From GCA-2690565 sp002457235 (GTDB lineage: Bacteria > Verrucomicrobiota > Verrucomicrobiia > Opitutales > Coraliomargaritaceae), in contig JBJLEZ010000001.1 in NCBI GenBank assembly GCA_045565695.1, positions 186,001-250,000 of the forward strand: a DNA stretch of 64,000 nucleotides. The letters run 5' to 3'. The notes beneath the pieces were generated by a model that was not told the origin of the DNA, did not search any database, and saw only the letters and a program-made list of their open reading frames with translations. How positions within the stretch are numbered: position 1 is the stretch's first letter; every line of letters begins with the position of its first letter. This document shows positions 36,088-44,202 of the stretch, one piece after another. The translations under genes were made by a program, and so were the position numbers.

Positions 36088-37323
36088 ATGAATCGCCCAA
36101 GAATCGTTATTACTGGAGTCGGACTGACTTCACCAAACGGAAATTCTATCTCGGAATTCCGAGATAATTTATTGCGTGGTGTCGCCAATATTCAAGAAAT
36201 TGATATGCGCTACATGGGGAAAGTACCTGCTGGTGTTTGTGATTTTGAGGCGACCAAATATCAATCAAGAAAAGAATTAAGAGTCGGTACTCGCGCTGGA
36301 AGTATCGCCATTTACTGTGCCAGTGAAGCTATTGCTAATAGTGCTATTGATTTCCCGAATTATGACAAAGACCGGATCGGAGTTTACATAGGAACTACTG
36401 AGCATGGAAATGTGGAAACAGAAAATGAAATTTATAACATTTCTAAATTTGATTACGATACTCGTTACTGGACACATCATCACAATCCACGAACTGTTGC
36501 CAATAATCCAGCAGGAGAGATCACCATTAATTTAGGTATCACAGGACCTCATTACACTATTGGAGCAGCGTGTGCTGCAGGAAACGCTGGGCTTATTCAA
36601 GCTGTGCAAATGCTTCAACTCAACGAAGTTGACTTTGCTCTTGCTGGAGGTGTCAGTGAAAGTATCCAAACATTTGGCATATTCGCTGGCTTCAAAAGCC
36701 AGGGAGCTTTAGCTAAACATGATGATCCAAACAAAGCCAGTCGCCCCTTTGATATTTCTCGAAACGGTATCGTCGTTTCTGAAGGTGGTTGTTTATTTAC
36801 TCTCGAACGCCTGGATGATGCACTTGAAAGAGGGGCAAGCATTATAGCAGAAATTATTGGCTATTGCATGAATTCCGATGCCAGTGATTACGTTCTTCCA
36901 AATCCAGAAAGGCAATCTGAATGTATGCTAAAAGCCGTCCGATCCTCAGGCCTTGCTCTGAGCGATATTGATTTAATCAGCACACACGCGACTTCGACTC
37001 CCCAAGGAGACATCCAAGAATGCAAAGCGATTCGAGAAGTTTTTCAAAACTGCCCATCTACCTATATTAACAACTCTAAAGGTTTTATAGGACATGCAAT
37101 GGGAGCAGCTGGAGCCCTAGAATTAGCAGGCAACTTGCCTTCTTTTCGCGATAATACAATACATCCAACGATTAATATCGATACACTGGATGAAGAATGT
37201 ACTTTAAATAATCTTGTTATAAATCATCCACTCAAAGTTGACTCAATAAAATATATCCTTAACAACTCATTTGGAATGCTAGGAATTAATTCAGCTCTAG
37301 TATTGAAAAAATATGACGAGTAA
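36088..37323 (+). CDS. Beta-ketoacyl-ACP synthase II-type (FabF-like)
   Basis: A 411-residue thiolase-fold condensing enzyme. The catalytic triad is complete: C162 in GAACAAGNAG, H300 in STHATSTPQGD and H336 in FIGHAMGAAGALELAG. The sequence diverges from housekeeping FabF (THATSTPQGD instead of HGTGTP.ND). It starts a tight three-gene operon with an acyl carrier protein (20 bases on) and a CrtI-like oxidoreductase. This points to a dedicated secondary or modified fatty-acid pathway rather than bulk synthesis. The product is unknown. Confidence 0.88.
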   Translation: MNRPRIVITGVGLTSPNGNSISEFRDNLLRGVANIQEIDMRYMGKVPAGVCDFEATKYQSRKELRVGTRAGSIAIYCASEAIANSAIDFPNYDKDRIGVYIGTTEHGNVETENEIYNISKFDYDTRYWTHHHNPRTVANNPAGEITINLGITGPHYTIGAACAAGNAGLIQAVQMLQLNEVDFALAGGVSESIQTFGIFAGFKSQGALAKHDDPNKASRPFDISRNGIVVSEGGCLFTLERLDDALERGASIIAEIIGYCMNSDASDYVLPNPERQSECMLKAVRSSGLALSDIDLISTHATSTPQGDIQECKAIREVFQNCPSTYINNSKGFIGHAMGAAGALELAGNLPSFRDNTIHPTINIDTLDEECTLNNLVINHPLKVDSIKYILNNSFGMLGINSALVLKKYDE

Positions 37324-37343
37324 TCATTTTTAAACAAAATTTT

Positions 37344-37592
37344 ATGACCGAAGAACAAGTAAAACAAATAGTAATAGATATCATTAACGAGATTGCTCCT
37401 GATGAAGATACCTCCAATTTAAAATCAGAAGTGAACCTACGAGATCAAATGGATTTAGATTCCATGGACTTCCTAGACATTGTTATGGAGCTACGCAAAC
37501 AACATGGCATCGAGGTTCCAGAAGAGGATTATCCAAAACTTGCTTCTCTCGATAGTTGTGCTGACTACTTAACCCCGAAATTCAACTCCTAA
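37344..37592 (+). CDS. Acyl carrier protein
   Basis: An 82-residue acidic four-helix carrier. The phosphopantetheine attachment serine lies in DQMDLDSMDFLDIVMEL. It follows the FabF-like ketosynthase by 20 bases and precedes the oxidoreductase by 17, so it is probably the dedicated carrier for intermediates of this operon. A second ACP gene, at 47.6-47.8 kb, differs and belongs to another module. Confidence 0.93.
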   Translation: MTEEQVKQIVIDIINEIAPDEDTSNLKSEVNLRDQMDLDSMDFLDIVMELRKQHGIEVPEEDYPKLASLDSCADYLTPKFNS

Positions 37593-37609
37593 GTCCATCC
37601 ATTCGGTTT

Positions 37610-39085
37610 GTGGCTAACCTATCAAAAAATAAAGTTTCTCCAAAAAGAGACTCTAAATTAAATGGAAAACATTTTGACTGTGTCATTATTGGGGCAGGAA
37701 TGGCAGGACTTGCCTCAGGAATTCGGCTTGGGCTTGCCGGCAAAGATTCAATTATTCTAGAACGCCACAATGCTTCGGGAGGACTTAATTCGTTCTACAG
37801 TATAGATGGTCATAAATATGATGTCGGACTACATGCTTTAACAAATTATGTACCCAAAGGTACAAAAGGCAGCCCACTGACCAAACTTTTAAGGCAACTG
37901 AGAATTCCTTATGATGCTCTAGAGCTATCGCCTCAGTTACAGTCCAAAGTTCATTTTCCAAATTGCCAATTGAACTTTAATAATGATTTCAGCTATTTTG
38001 AGTCACAAGTAGCCGAGCAGTTCCCTGATGAAATTGACGGCTTCTGTCGCTTGGTCGAAACAGTAAAAAATTATGACGCTTTCAGCCTCGAGGCAAAACC
38101 GACCTCTACACGAGAGGCCCTAAAGCAGTATTTCAAAAACCCACTACTAGAATCAATGCTACTATGTCCAACTATGTATTACGGTAGTTCGACAGAAAAT
38201 GACATGGATTTTTCTCAATTTGTAATCATGTTTCGATCACTCTTTCTTGAAGGTTTTGCTCGCCCTTTAGATGGTGTTCGAACCATCATCAAAGCATTAC
38301 AAGATAAATACCGAAGTCTTGGAGGAACCCGTAAAATGCGTTGTGGTGTAGCAAAAATCATCTGCGATGAAAAGCGCGCTCAAAAACTCTTACTCGACGA
38401 TGGTTCTGAAATCACCGCAAATAAGATTATTTCAACCGCAGGCTACACTGAAACTCTTCGCTTATGTGATACAAACAAAAACCAAGAAACTGAGCACAAT
38501 GTAGGTAAACTAACTTTTACGGAAACTATCACTTTATTTAAAGAGCAGCCAAAAGATCTTGGATGGAAGGATACGATAATATTTTTTAACGAAGGCGAGA
38601 ATTTCAAATATGAAGCCCCCTCTTCTGAACTAGTAGACCCTCAAAGTGGGGTGATTTGCTTGCCCAACAATTATGCATACCCTGATCAAGAGAATTTAGA
38701 ATACGGCATTTTGCGCATAACTGCTCTCGCTCATAACCAAAAATGGTTTACCTTAGATGAAGCATCTTACCAAGAAGCAAAAAATTCTTGGTATACTATT
38801 TTGCAAAAAACAGCACTAGATATTTTACCCAGTTTAAAAAAATCACAAACAGAGTTTGCCTCAGAAACAATTGCCAAAGATATGTTTACACCGAGAACTG
38901 TTCATAAATTTACTGGGCATATCAATGGTGCCATTTATGGCTGCCCAACTAAAGTCAAAAACGGCCAAACACATCTAGACAATTTATTCATTGCTGGAAC
39001 GGACCAAGGATTTCTTGGGATTATTGGTGCAATGCTGAGTGGCATTTCTATGACAAATTTACATTGCTTACAAAGTAAAGAATAG
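37610..39085 (+). CDS. CrtI/phytoene-desaturase-like FAD oxidoreductase
   Basis: 491 residues starting at a GTG. The FAD dinucleotide motif is DCVIIGAGMAGLASGIRLGL with LERHNASGGLNSFY at the end of the first Rossmann segment. The C-terminal FAD-binding segment is LFIAGTDQGFLGIIGAMLSGI. This arrangement matches the phytoene desaturase/retinol saturase/amine oxidase superfamily. With the adjacent ketosynthase and ACP it could desaturate or isomerise an acyl chain rather than a carotenoid, since no phytoene synthase is nearby. It ends one base before the convergent HIT gene. Confidence 0.82.
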   Translation: MANLSKNKVSPKRDSKLNGKHFDCVIIGAGMAGLASGIRLGLAGKDSIILERHNASGGLNSFYSIDGHKYDVGLHALTNYVPKGTKGSPLTKLLRQLRIPYDALELSPQLQSKVHFPNCQLNFNNDFSYFESQVAEQFPDEIDGFCRLVETVKNYDAFSLEAKPTSTREALKQYFKNPLLESMLLCPTMYYGSSTENDMDFSQFVIMFRSLFLEGFARPLDGVRTIIKALQDKYRSLGGTRKMRCGVAKIICDEKRAQKLLLDDGSEITANKIISTAGYTETLRLCDTNKNQETEHNVGKLTFTETITLFKEQPKDLGWKDTIIFFNEGENFKYEAPSSELVDPQSGVICLPNNYAYPDQENLEYGILRITALAHNQKWFTLDEASYQEAKNSWYTILQKTALDILPSLKKSQTEFASETIAKDMFTPRTVHKFTGHINGAIYGCPTKVKNGQTHLDNLFIAGTDQGFLGIIGAMLSGISMTNLHCLQSKE

Positions 39086-39086
39086 A

Positions 39087-39428
39087 TCAGCCTGGCGGCC
39101 ATTCCAATTTTCGACCGCCCAATAAATGAATATGTAAATGAGGCACAGTCTCGCCTCCGTCTTCTCCGTTGTTAATTACAAGGCGGAAGCCTTTTTTTAA
39201 ATTGAGTTGTTTGGCAATTTTTGCAGCGACTTGTAGTAAATGTCCAAGAATCTCTGGCCTAAAAGAGGATGATTCAGCAATACGAGGAATTACCTCTTTA
39301 GGGATCACTAAAATATGAACGGGTGCTTGTGGATCTATATCATGAATGACAATACATTCGGAATCCTCGTATTCAATTTGTGCAGGTATTTCTCGAGCTA
39401 TAATTTTCTCAAATAATGTTTTCTCCAT
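39087..39428 (-). CDS. HIT-family hydrolase (HinT-like)
   Basis: A 113-residue nucleotide phosphoramidase of the histidine-triad family. The triad HLHIHLLGG is near the C-terminus, with FEKIIAREIPAQIEYEDSE and VHILVIPKEVIPRI as typical HinT blocks. It probably hydrolyses AMP-lysine or adenosine phosphoramidates. It is the last gene of the minus-strand series kdsB-trpB-trpG-nrdR-unknown-HIT, one base after the unknown gene. Confidence 0.93.
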   Translation of the reverse strand: MEKTLFEKIIAREIPAQIEYEDSECIVIHDIDPQAPVHILVIPKEVIPRIAESSSFRPEILGHLLQVAAKIAKQLNLKKGFRLVINNGEDGGETVPHLHIHLLGGRKLEWPPG

Positions 39429-39429
39429 C

Positions 39430-39906
39430 TTAAATAATTAATAAATTTAACATTTGCTGAGAAGGAATTCGTGACGCTACATAACATTCGATCCATTCTT
39501 TAGTATCCTCAAACTGTTGATTATGCCGCTGTGTCCAATACACATTACTACCGAGTAATGATTCTCTAAGGCCTGTAATCAAAAATAAAGAGCAAGGAAA
39601 ACCTGATATACGTAACACCTTTTCATTAATCGATTGCCTGAACCAAAGGGATTCTTGAACTTCCTCATTTGGCAAATGCCAATGCTCTATCCCGATTAAA
39701 CGATCTTCAGCCCGACCAAAATACAATTTCAATAAACGCTCTACCCCAATAAGAAGAGCCTTTTTAGAATCATTTTCAATTCGCTCATTTTCATAAAAAA
39801 GCATCGCCTTTCTTGCATGCTCAACCATCTCGACATCTGCAGAACCCACCTGTGCAAGCAGCTCATTAATGGTTTTTAACTGATAGACTGTATTAAACTG
39901 AACCAT
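39430..39906 (-). CDS. Conserved-looking protein of unknown function
   Basis: I do not recognise this 158-residue protein. It has no signal peptide or membrane helix and looks mostly helical and cytoplasmic. Noticeable segments are ADVEMVEHARKAMLFYENER, KKALLIGVERLLKLYFGRAE and IGIEHWHLPNEEVQESLWFR. Two cysteines (FPCSLF and IECYV) show no metal-binding spacing. It starts 5 bases after nrdR and ends one base before the HIT gene, so it is translated from the same mRNA. Its tight placement next to nrdR argues for a real, coexpressed gene. Confidence 0.7.
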   Translation of the reverse strand: MVQFNTVYQLKTINELLAQVGSADVEMVEHARKAMLFYENERIENDSKKALLIGVERLLKLYFGRAEDRLIGIEHWHLPNEEVQESLWFRQSINEKVLRISGFPCSLFLITGLRESLLGSNVYWTQRHNQQFEDTKEWIECYVASRIPSQQMLNLLII

Positions 39907-39911
39907 AAAAG

Positions 39912-40358
39912 CTACTTCAGTTCGCTGATCTCCTTGGCAAATTCATTAATATCACGAAAATCTTTATAGACAGAAGCATAACGAACATAAGCAATTTTAT
40001 CTAACGATTTCAAACGCTCCATTATTAAATCCCCTATCACTTTAGCCGGTATTTCTTGGTCGTAGTCCTTATTCAGCTCAGCCGTCACCTCAGAAATCAA
40101 AATCTCAATTTGCAATCGCTCAATCGGACGTTTTTCAACTGCTTTTTTTAATCCATTGATTAATTTATTACGATCAAAGTCTTCTCTTCGTCCGTCACGC
40201 TTCACAACTTGTAACTCAGAACGCATAATTTCTTCGATGGTGCTGAAACGGAAATCACAGTCTAAACATTGACGGCGGCGGCGAATTGATACCTCATTTT
40301 TACTCAAGCGAGAATCAATGACCTTGTTATTCAACGATCTGCATTTTGGGCATAACAT
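39912..40358 (-). CDS. nrdR: Transcriptional repressor NrdR
   Basis: A 148-residue ATP/dATP-sensing repressor of ribonucleotide reductase genes. The N-terminal zinc ribbon has MLCPKCRSLNNKVIDSR and QCLDCDFRF (CxxC pairs). The ATP-cone domain has VVKRDGRREDFDRNKLINGL and YVRYASVYKDFRD. Length and order are standard. No nrd genes are in the window, and I did not search for NrdR boxes elsewhere. It sits in an operon with trpG and trpB upstream. Confidence 0.97.
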   Translation of the reverse strand: MLCPKCRSLNNKVIDSRLSKNEVSIRRRRQCLDCDFRFSTIEEIMRSELQVVKRDGRREDFDRNKLINGLKKAVEKRPIERLQIEILISEVTAELNKDYDQEIPAKVIGDLIMERLKSLDKIAYVRYASVYKDFRDINEFAKEISELK

Positions 40359-40392
40359 ATTTTCAAAAAAATACTAAGGTTGTTTATAGAAA

Positions 40393-40956
40393 TTACAACT
40401 TAAGAAAATTTTTTAATAAAGAAATCCCTTTTTCTGTAGCAATTGATTCAGGATGAAACTGAACGCCCCAAATCGGCAATGCTTCATGAGCAAATCCCAT
40501 TATTTCACCTTCTTTCGTTTCTGCAGTAACCTTTAAACAAGTGGGTAAAGTCGCTCTATCAACAATTAATGAATGATATCGGGTACATTCTAAAGGATTC
40601 GGCAAGCCCTCAAAAAGATCTGTATTTTGGTGAAAAACAGGAGAAGTTTTACCGTGCATCAGACGATCTGCACGCACAACATCGCCACCAAAATACTGCC
40701 CTATTGATTGATGTCCTAGACAAACTCCTAAAATAGGGATTTTCCCTGCAAATGCCTCGATCATTTCTAAACTCACACCTGCTTCATTAGGAGAACACGG
40801 GCCTGGAGAAATCATTAAACGATCTGGCTTTAAAGCAAGGGCTTCTTCAATAGAAATCTTATCATTTCTGAATACGGATTGCTCCACACCCAATTCGCCA
40901 AAATACTGAACTAGATTGTATGTAAAAGAATCGTAATTATCTATGACTAAAAGCAT
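40393..40956 (-). CDS. Anthranilate/aminodeoxychorismate synthase component II
   Basis: A 187-residue class I glutamine amidotransferase that supplies ammonia to TrpE or PabB. The opening LLVIDNYDSFTYNLVQYF, nucleophile elbow ILGVCLGHQSIG (catalytic Cys) and WGVQFHPESIATEKG (His/Glu) are complete. TrpG and PabA cannot be separated from sequence alone, and one protein often serves both. It lies 10 bases after trpB, which favours a tryptophan role, but no trpE or pabB is nearby. Confidence 0.93.
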   Translation of the reverse strand: MLLVIDNYDSFTYNLVQYFGELGVEQSVFRNDKISIEEALALKPDRLMISPGPCSPNEAGVSLEMIEAFAGKIPILGVCLGHQSIGQYFGGDVVRADRLMHGKTSPVFHQNTDLFEGLPNPLECTRYHSLIVDRATLPTCLKVTAETKEGEIMGFAHEALPIWGVQFHPESIATEKGISLLKNFLKL

Positions 40957-40966
40957 ATCGAAACAA

Positions 40967-42184
40967 TTAATCGCCTCCTAAAACCTTGGCCACTTCCTGA
41001 ACATCCTTATCACCACGACCACTTAAATTACAAACTAACAATGCATCCTCAGGAAGTTCACTCGCCCGTTTAATAGCGTAAGCAATACCATGCGAAGTTT
41101 CTAAAGCTGGAACTATGCCTTCAATCTTACATAATAATTGAAAAGCATCTAAGGCTTCTTCGTCAGTCGCATATCCAAAATGGATTCGATCCATTTCTTT
41201 ATAGTAAGCATGCTCGGGACCGACTGCTGCATAATCCAAGCCTGCAGAAACCGAATGAGTTGAATCAATTTGCCCATCTTCCGTTTGCAAAATCCAGGTC
41301 TTTGCCCCTTGGAGAATCCCTAAACGACCCCCAGAAAAACGGGCAGCATGATCTCCGCTCTCTAATGAACGTCCCCCAGCTTCAACTCCAGTTAAAGTTA
41401 CCTCTTGGTCCTTTAAAAATGAGAAGAAGAGCCCAATCGCATTTGAGCCACCGCCTACACAAGCACAGATCTCATCTGGTAAACGTCCCTCTTTTTCTAA
41501 AATCTGCCTGCGAGTTTCTTCTCCAATGACTCTATGAAAATCTCGTACAATCATTGGAAAAGGGTGTGAACCCAATGCAGAACCAATGATATAATGGGTA
41601 TGCCTAACATTTGTTACCCAATCACGCATCGCTTCATTCACAGCCTCTTTAAGTGTTTTTTGTCCAGCAGAAACTCCACGGACTTCTGCACCACAAAGAC
41701 GCATACGAAATACATTCAAAGATTGTCTTCGCATATCCTCTTCGCCCATGTAGATAACGCATTCTAGCCCTAACTTTGCACAAATTGCTGCAGTAGCAAT
41801 GCCATGCTGTCCTGCCCCTGTTTCTGCAATGATGCGCTTTTTACCCATTCGCTTTGCTAATAGAGCCTGTCCTATAGCGTTGTTTATTTTATGGGCACCA
41901 GTGTGTAGCAAATCTTCACGCTTAAAATAAATTTTGGCTCCTTTGCAGTGTTCACTAAGTCGTTCTGCAAAATACAAATTAGTGGGTCGGCCAGCAAACT
42001 CTCTTAAGTATTCATCTAATACTCGATTATACTCAGGATCCTGCTTTGCTGCCTTGTATGCCTTTGTCAATTCATACAAAGGAGTCATCAAAGTCTCAGG
42101 CACATACATACCCCCAAATTGCCCAAAGTGACCACTCGCATTCGGCATATCAGTTGGTTCAAAATCTGTCTCCTCTTGATTCAT
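40967..42184 (-). CDS. trpB: Tryptophan synthase beta chain
   Basis: A 405-residue PLP enzyme that makes tryptophan from indole and serine. The PLP lysine is in LLHTGAHKINNAIGQALLA, the phosphate loop is ACVGGGSNAIGLF, and MYVPETLMTPL is the family N-terminus. AETGAGQHGIATA carries the catalytic Glu region. This is the canonical TrpB1 form, not TrpB2. trpA is absent from this unit, which instead holds kdsB upstream and an amidotransferase downstream. Confidence 0.96.
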   Translation of the reverse strand: MNQEETDFEPTDMPNASGHFGQFGGMYVPETLMTPLYELTKAYKAAKQDPEYNRVLDEYLREFAGRPTNLYFAERLSEHCKGAKIYFKREDLLHTGAHKINNAIGQALLAKRMGKKRIIAETGAGQHGIATAAICAKLGLECVIYMGEEDMRRQSLNVFRMRLCGAEVRGVSAGQKTLKEAVNEAMRDWVTNVRHTHYIIGSALGSHPFPMIVRDFHRVIGEETRRQILEKEGRLPDEICACVGGGSNAIGLFFSFLKDQEVTLTGVEAGGRSLESGDHAARFSGGRLGILQGAKTWILQTEDGQIDSTHSVSAGLDYAAVGPEHAYYKEMDRIHFGYATDEEALDAFQLLCKIEGIVPALETSHGIAYAIKRASELPEDALLVCNLSGRGDKDVQEVAKVLGGD

Positions 42185-42235
42185 TAAATATTTGTTATTT
42201 TCACTTTAATAAAAGGCGTGGAATTCATTGATTTG

Positions 42236-42991
42236 TCAACTAGCGAGATAGGCTTTAAAGTTTTCAACATCTTCAATAGTATCAATACCAATAGTTTCTT
42301 CATTCGATATCCCCACATATATCGAATGCCCATTTTCCAAAACCCTTAATTGCTCAAGGCTTTCTATTGCTTCTAATTGGCCTCTACGCATTCTTGAAAT
42401 CGATCTTAAAAACTCAGCACTATAGCCGTAAAGACCTATGTGCTTATAGCAACGATTCTGTAAAAGCCAATCTGTTGAAACTTTCCCCTTTGAGGCTCTA
42501 GTATAAGGGATTGGTGAACGAGAAAAATATAAGGCATTTCCATCTAAACTGCATACCACTTTCACATCATTTGGGTTATAAAACGCTTCCGTTTCGGTAA
42601 AAGGAGTGGCTAAAGTAGCCATCTGGTGTCCCTTCTTAAAACTATCTGCAAGTGTTAGAATCTGAGACCCAAGGATTAATGGCTCGTCTCCTTGAACGTT
42701 AATCACCCATTCAGCACCAATTGTTTGATTTGCCTCAGCTATACGATCTGTCCCACTTAGATGGTCGTCTCTTGTTGGTATCGAATCGAAGCCATATGAC
42801 TTCAAACATTCTGATAACTCTAAAGAATCAACTGCAAAAAATAGCGGAAAATTAGGCGCTTCACTTTTTATCCGCTCGGCCGTCCATATGATTAAGGGTT
42901 TACCATTTATTTCATAAAGCAGCTTCCTCTCTAAGCGAGAAGACTCCAATCGGGCAGGAACAATAATTGTAGGTAATTGACTCATTGTCAT
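42236..42991 (-). CDS. kdsB: 3-deoxy-manno-octulosonate cytidylyltransferase
   Basis: A 251-residue enzyme that makes CMP-Kdo for lipopolysaccharide inner core, so the cell is expected to have an LPS-type outer membrane. Motifs are TIIVPARLESSRLERKLL, SGTDRIAEA, VINVQGDEPLI, FSRSPIPYTR and HIGLYGYSAEFL. Two in-frame ATGs (42991 and 42985) are possible starts. It heads the minus-strand series to the HIT gene. Its start lies only 22 bases from the divergent rhodanese start. Confidence 0.96.
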   Translation of the reverse strand: MTMSQLPTIIVPARLESSRLERKLLYEINGKPLIIWTAERIKSEAPNFPLFFAVDSLELSECLKSYGFDSIPTRDDHLSGTDRIAEANQTIGAEWVINVQGDEPLILGSQILTLADSFKKGHQMATLATPFTETEAFYNPNDVKVVCSLDGNALYFSRSPIPYTRASKGKVSTDWLLQNRCYKHIGLYGYSAEFLRSISRMRRGQLEAIESLEQLRVLENGHSIYVGISNEETIGIDTIEDVENFKAYLAS

Positions 42992-43013
42992 TCAGTCATA
43001 TTTAATAAAAATT

Positions 43014-43334
43014 ATGGATATAGAAATAACTGTCATGCAAGCTAAAGAACATCGAGAAAAAAATCCATTGATTCAATTTCTCGATGTTCGGGAACCCGAA
43101 GAAGTTGAAATTGGCCATATTAGAGATACTCTACACATACCACTAAACATGATCCCATATAATTTGGACAAAATACCCAAAGAAGAAACCTTGATTGTTT
43201 ATTGTCATCACGGGATGCGTAGCCTCAAGGCAGTTGAATATTTAAAAGCAAAAGGATTTGATAATGTGGTTAATCTTGCCGGAGGTATTCACGAATGGTC
43301 CACAAAAATTGACCCAACTATACCCACCTATTAA
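43014..43334 (+). CDS. Rhodanese-domain protein
   Basis: A 106-residue single-domain sulfurtransferase. The opening FLDVREPEEVEIGHI and the active loop YCHHGMRSLKAVEYL, carrying the catalytic cysteine and arginine, are typical, and FDNVVNLAGGIHEWS closes the domain. It may carry sulfur for cofactor or tRNA thiolation; the partner is unknown. Its stop is 2 bases from the stop of the convergent exported protein. Confidence 0.92.
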   Translation: MDIEITVMQAKEHREKNPLIQFLDVREPEEVEIGHIRDTLHIPLNMIPYNLDKIPKEETLIVYCHHGMRSLKAVEYLKAKGFDNVVNLAGGIHEWSTKIDPTIPTY

Positions 43335-43336
43335 AA

Positions 43337-44191
43337 TCAACCATCGCTGTACGATTTCTCGTACGGATTAAAAGACTTTATTTGTTCAACTATTGGAAAA
43401 TAATAGTATTTTTTGACTTCTTCACTTTCATTATCAAATTCATCACCTTCTACTGAATCAACTTGCATCGACATTTCAACTTTTGGAAAAATATCTGCCT
43501 CAATGAAATTGACCCTCTCCTTATTGAAATTGCCAACGGCTCTTTGCTCTAATTCATCCAATTTCACTATATTCACCTTAACCAAATCATCTTTTAAAAT
43601 AATCGGCATCTTGTTTCCATCACTTAAAGAATGGGAAACACCTCTTTGGTCAGTAAATATAAGCGAGCCCAAATAACAACTAATCATAGCATTCCTTTGA
43701 GTGCTAACCTTTGCATCCTCTAGCTTTAGAGAAAAAATGCCCCCATAAGAAATAACTTTTCCTAAAGGAGTTTCAACAAGGATGTAAGAATCATTTTTCA
43801 AACCTTCTGCATTTATAAAAAGCAGCCCTTTATCAAAATACAGTATTGTGCGAGTTAATTCATAAAGTGATTCGTCCTTGAGTTCAGACGCTAGCCAACT
43901 GTGATCGAATGCTTCGATAGCCAATTTGCCAGGACCTTCCCATTTCCCAAAGATTCCAGTACTCGACTTAAAAAAAAGATTTGCTGTATCAAGAGCAGAA
44001 AATTTTGCTAATTGAGAAAATTCTAAAGGGAGCTTTTCTTTGGGTATCTCTGTGGCTAATTCTCCATATATAGCAAATTGAATACCTGAATCCATTTGGT
44101 CAATTTGATACAGCCCCCGCTGCCATTTGAACGAATAAGAAGGGCTAGAAAGGCAAATAAAAACGAGTAATAATAAATAATTCCGTAACAT
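43337..44191 (-). CDS. Exported protein, weakly FecR-like, unknown
   Basis: About 284 residues from the ATG at 44191 (a TTG lies two codons upstream), with a signal peptide ending near SSPSYSF. The middle has beta-rich segments such as YILVETPLGKVISYGG and IFSLKLEDAKVST, recalling FecR-type beta-sandwich repeats (a TP.G core). I could not place it confidently. It is 11 bases from the O-antigen-ligase/TPR gene and probably cotranscribed with it, so an envelope or polysaccharide-export role is likely but unproven. Confidence 0.65.
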   Translation of the reverse strand: MLRNYLLLLVFICLSSPSYSFKWQRGLYQIDQMDSGIQFAIYGELATEIPKEKLPLEFSQLAKFSALDTANLFFKSSTGIFGKWEGPGKLAIEAFDHSWLASELKDESLYELTRTILYFDKGLLFINAEGLKNDSYILVETPLGKVISYGGIFSLKLEDAKVSTQRNAMISCYLGSLIFTDQRGVSHSLSDGNKMPIILKDDLVKVNIVKLDELEQRAVGNFNKERVNFIEADIFPKVEMSMQVDSVEGDEFDNESEEVKKYYYFPIVEQIKSFNPYEKSYSDG

Positions 44192-44202
44192 AAACAATCT
44201 CT

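Noticed and set aside
36088..39085. Carotenoid biosynthesis operon
   Set aside because: The CrtI-like protein is flanked by a ketosynthase and ACP, with no phytoene synthase or cyclase in the window.
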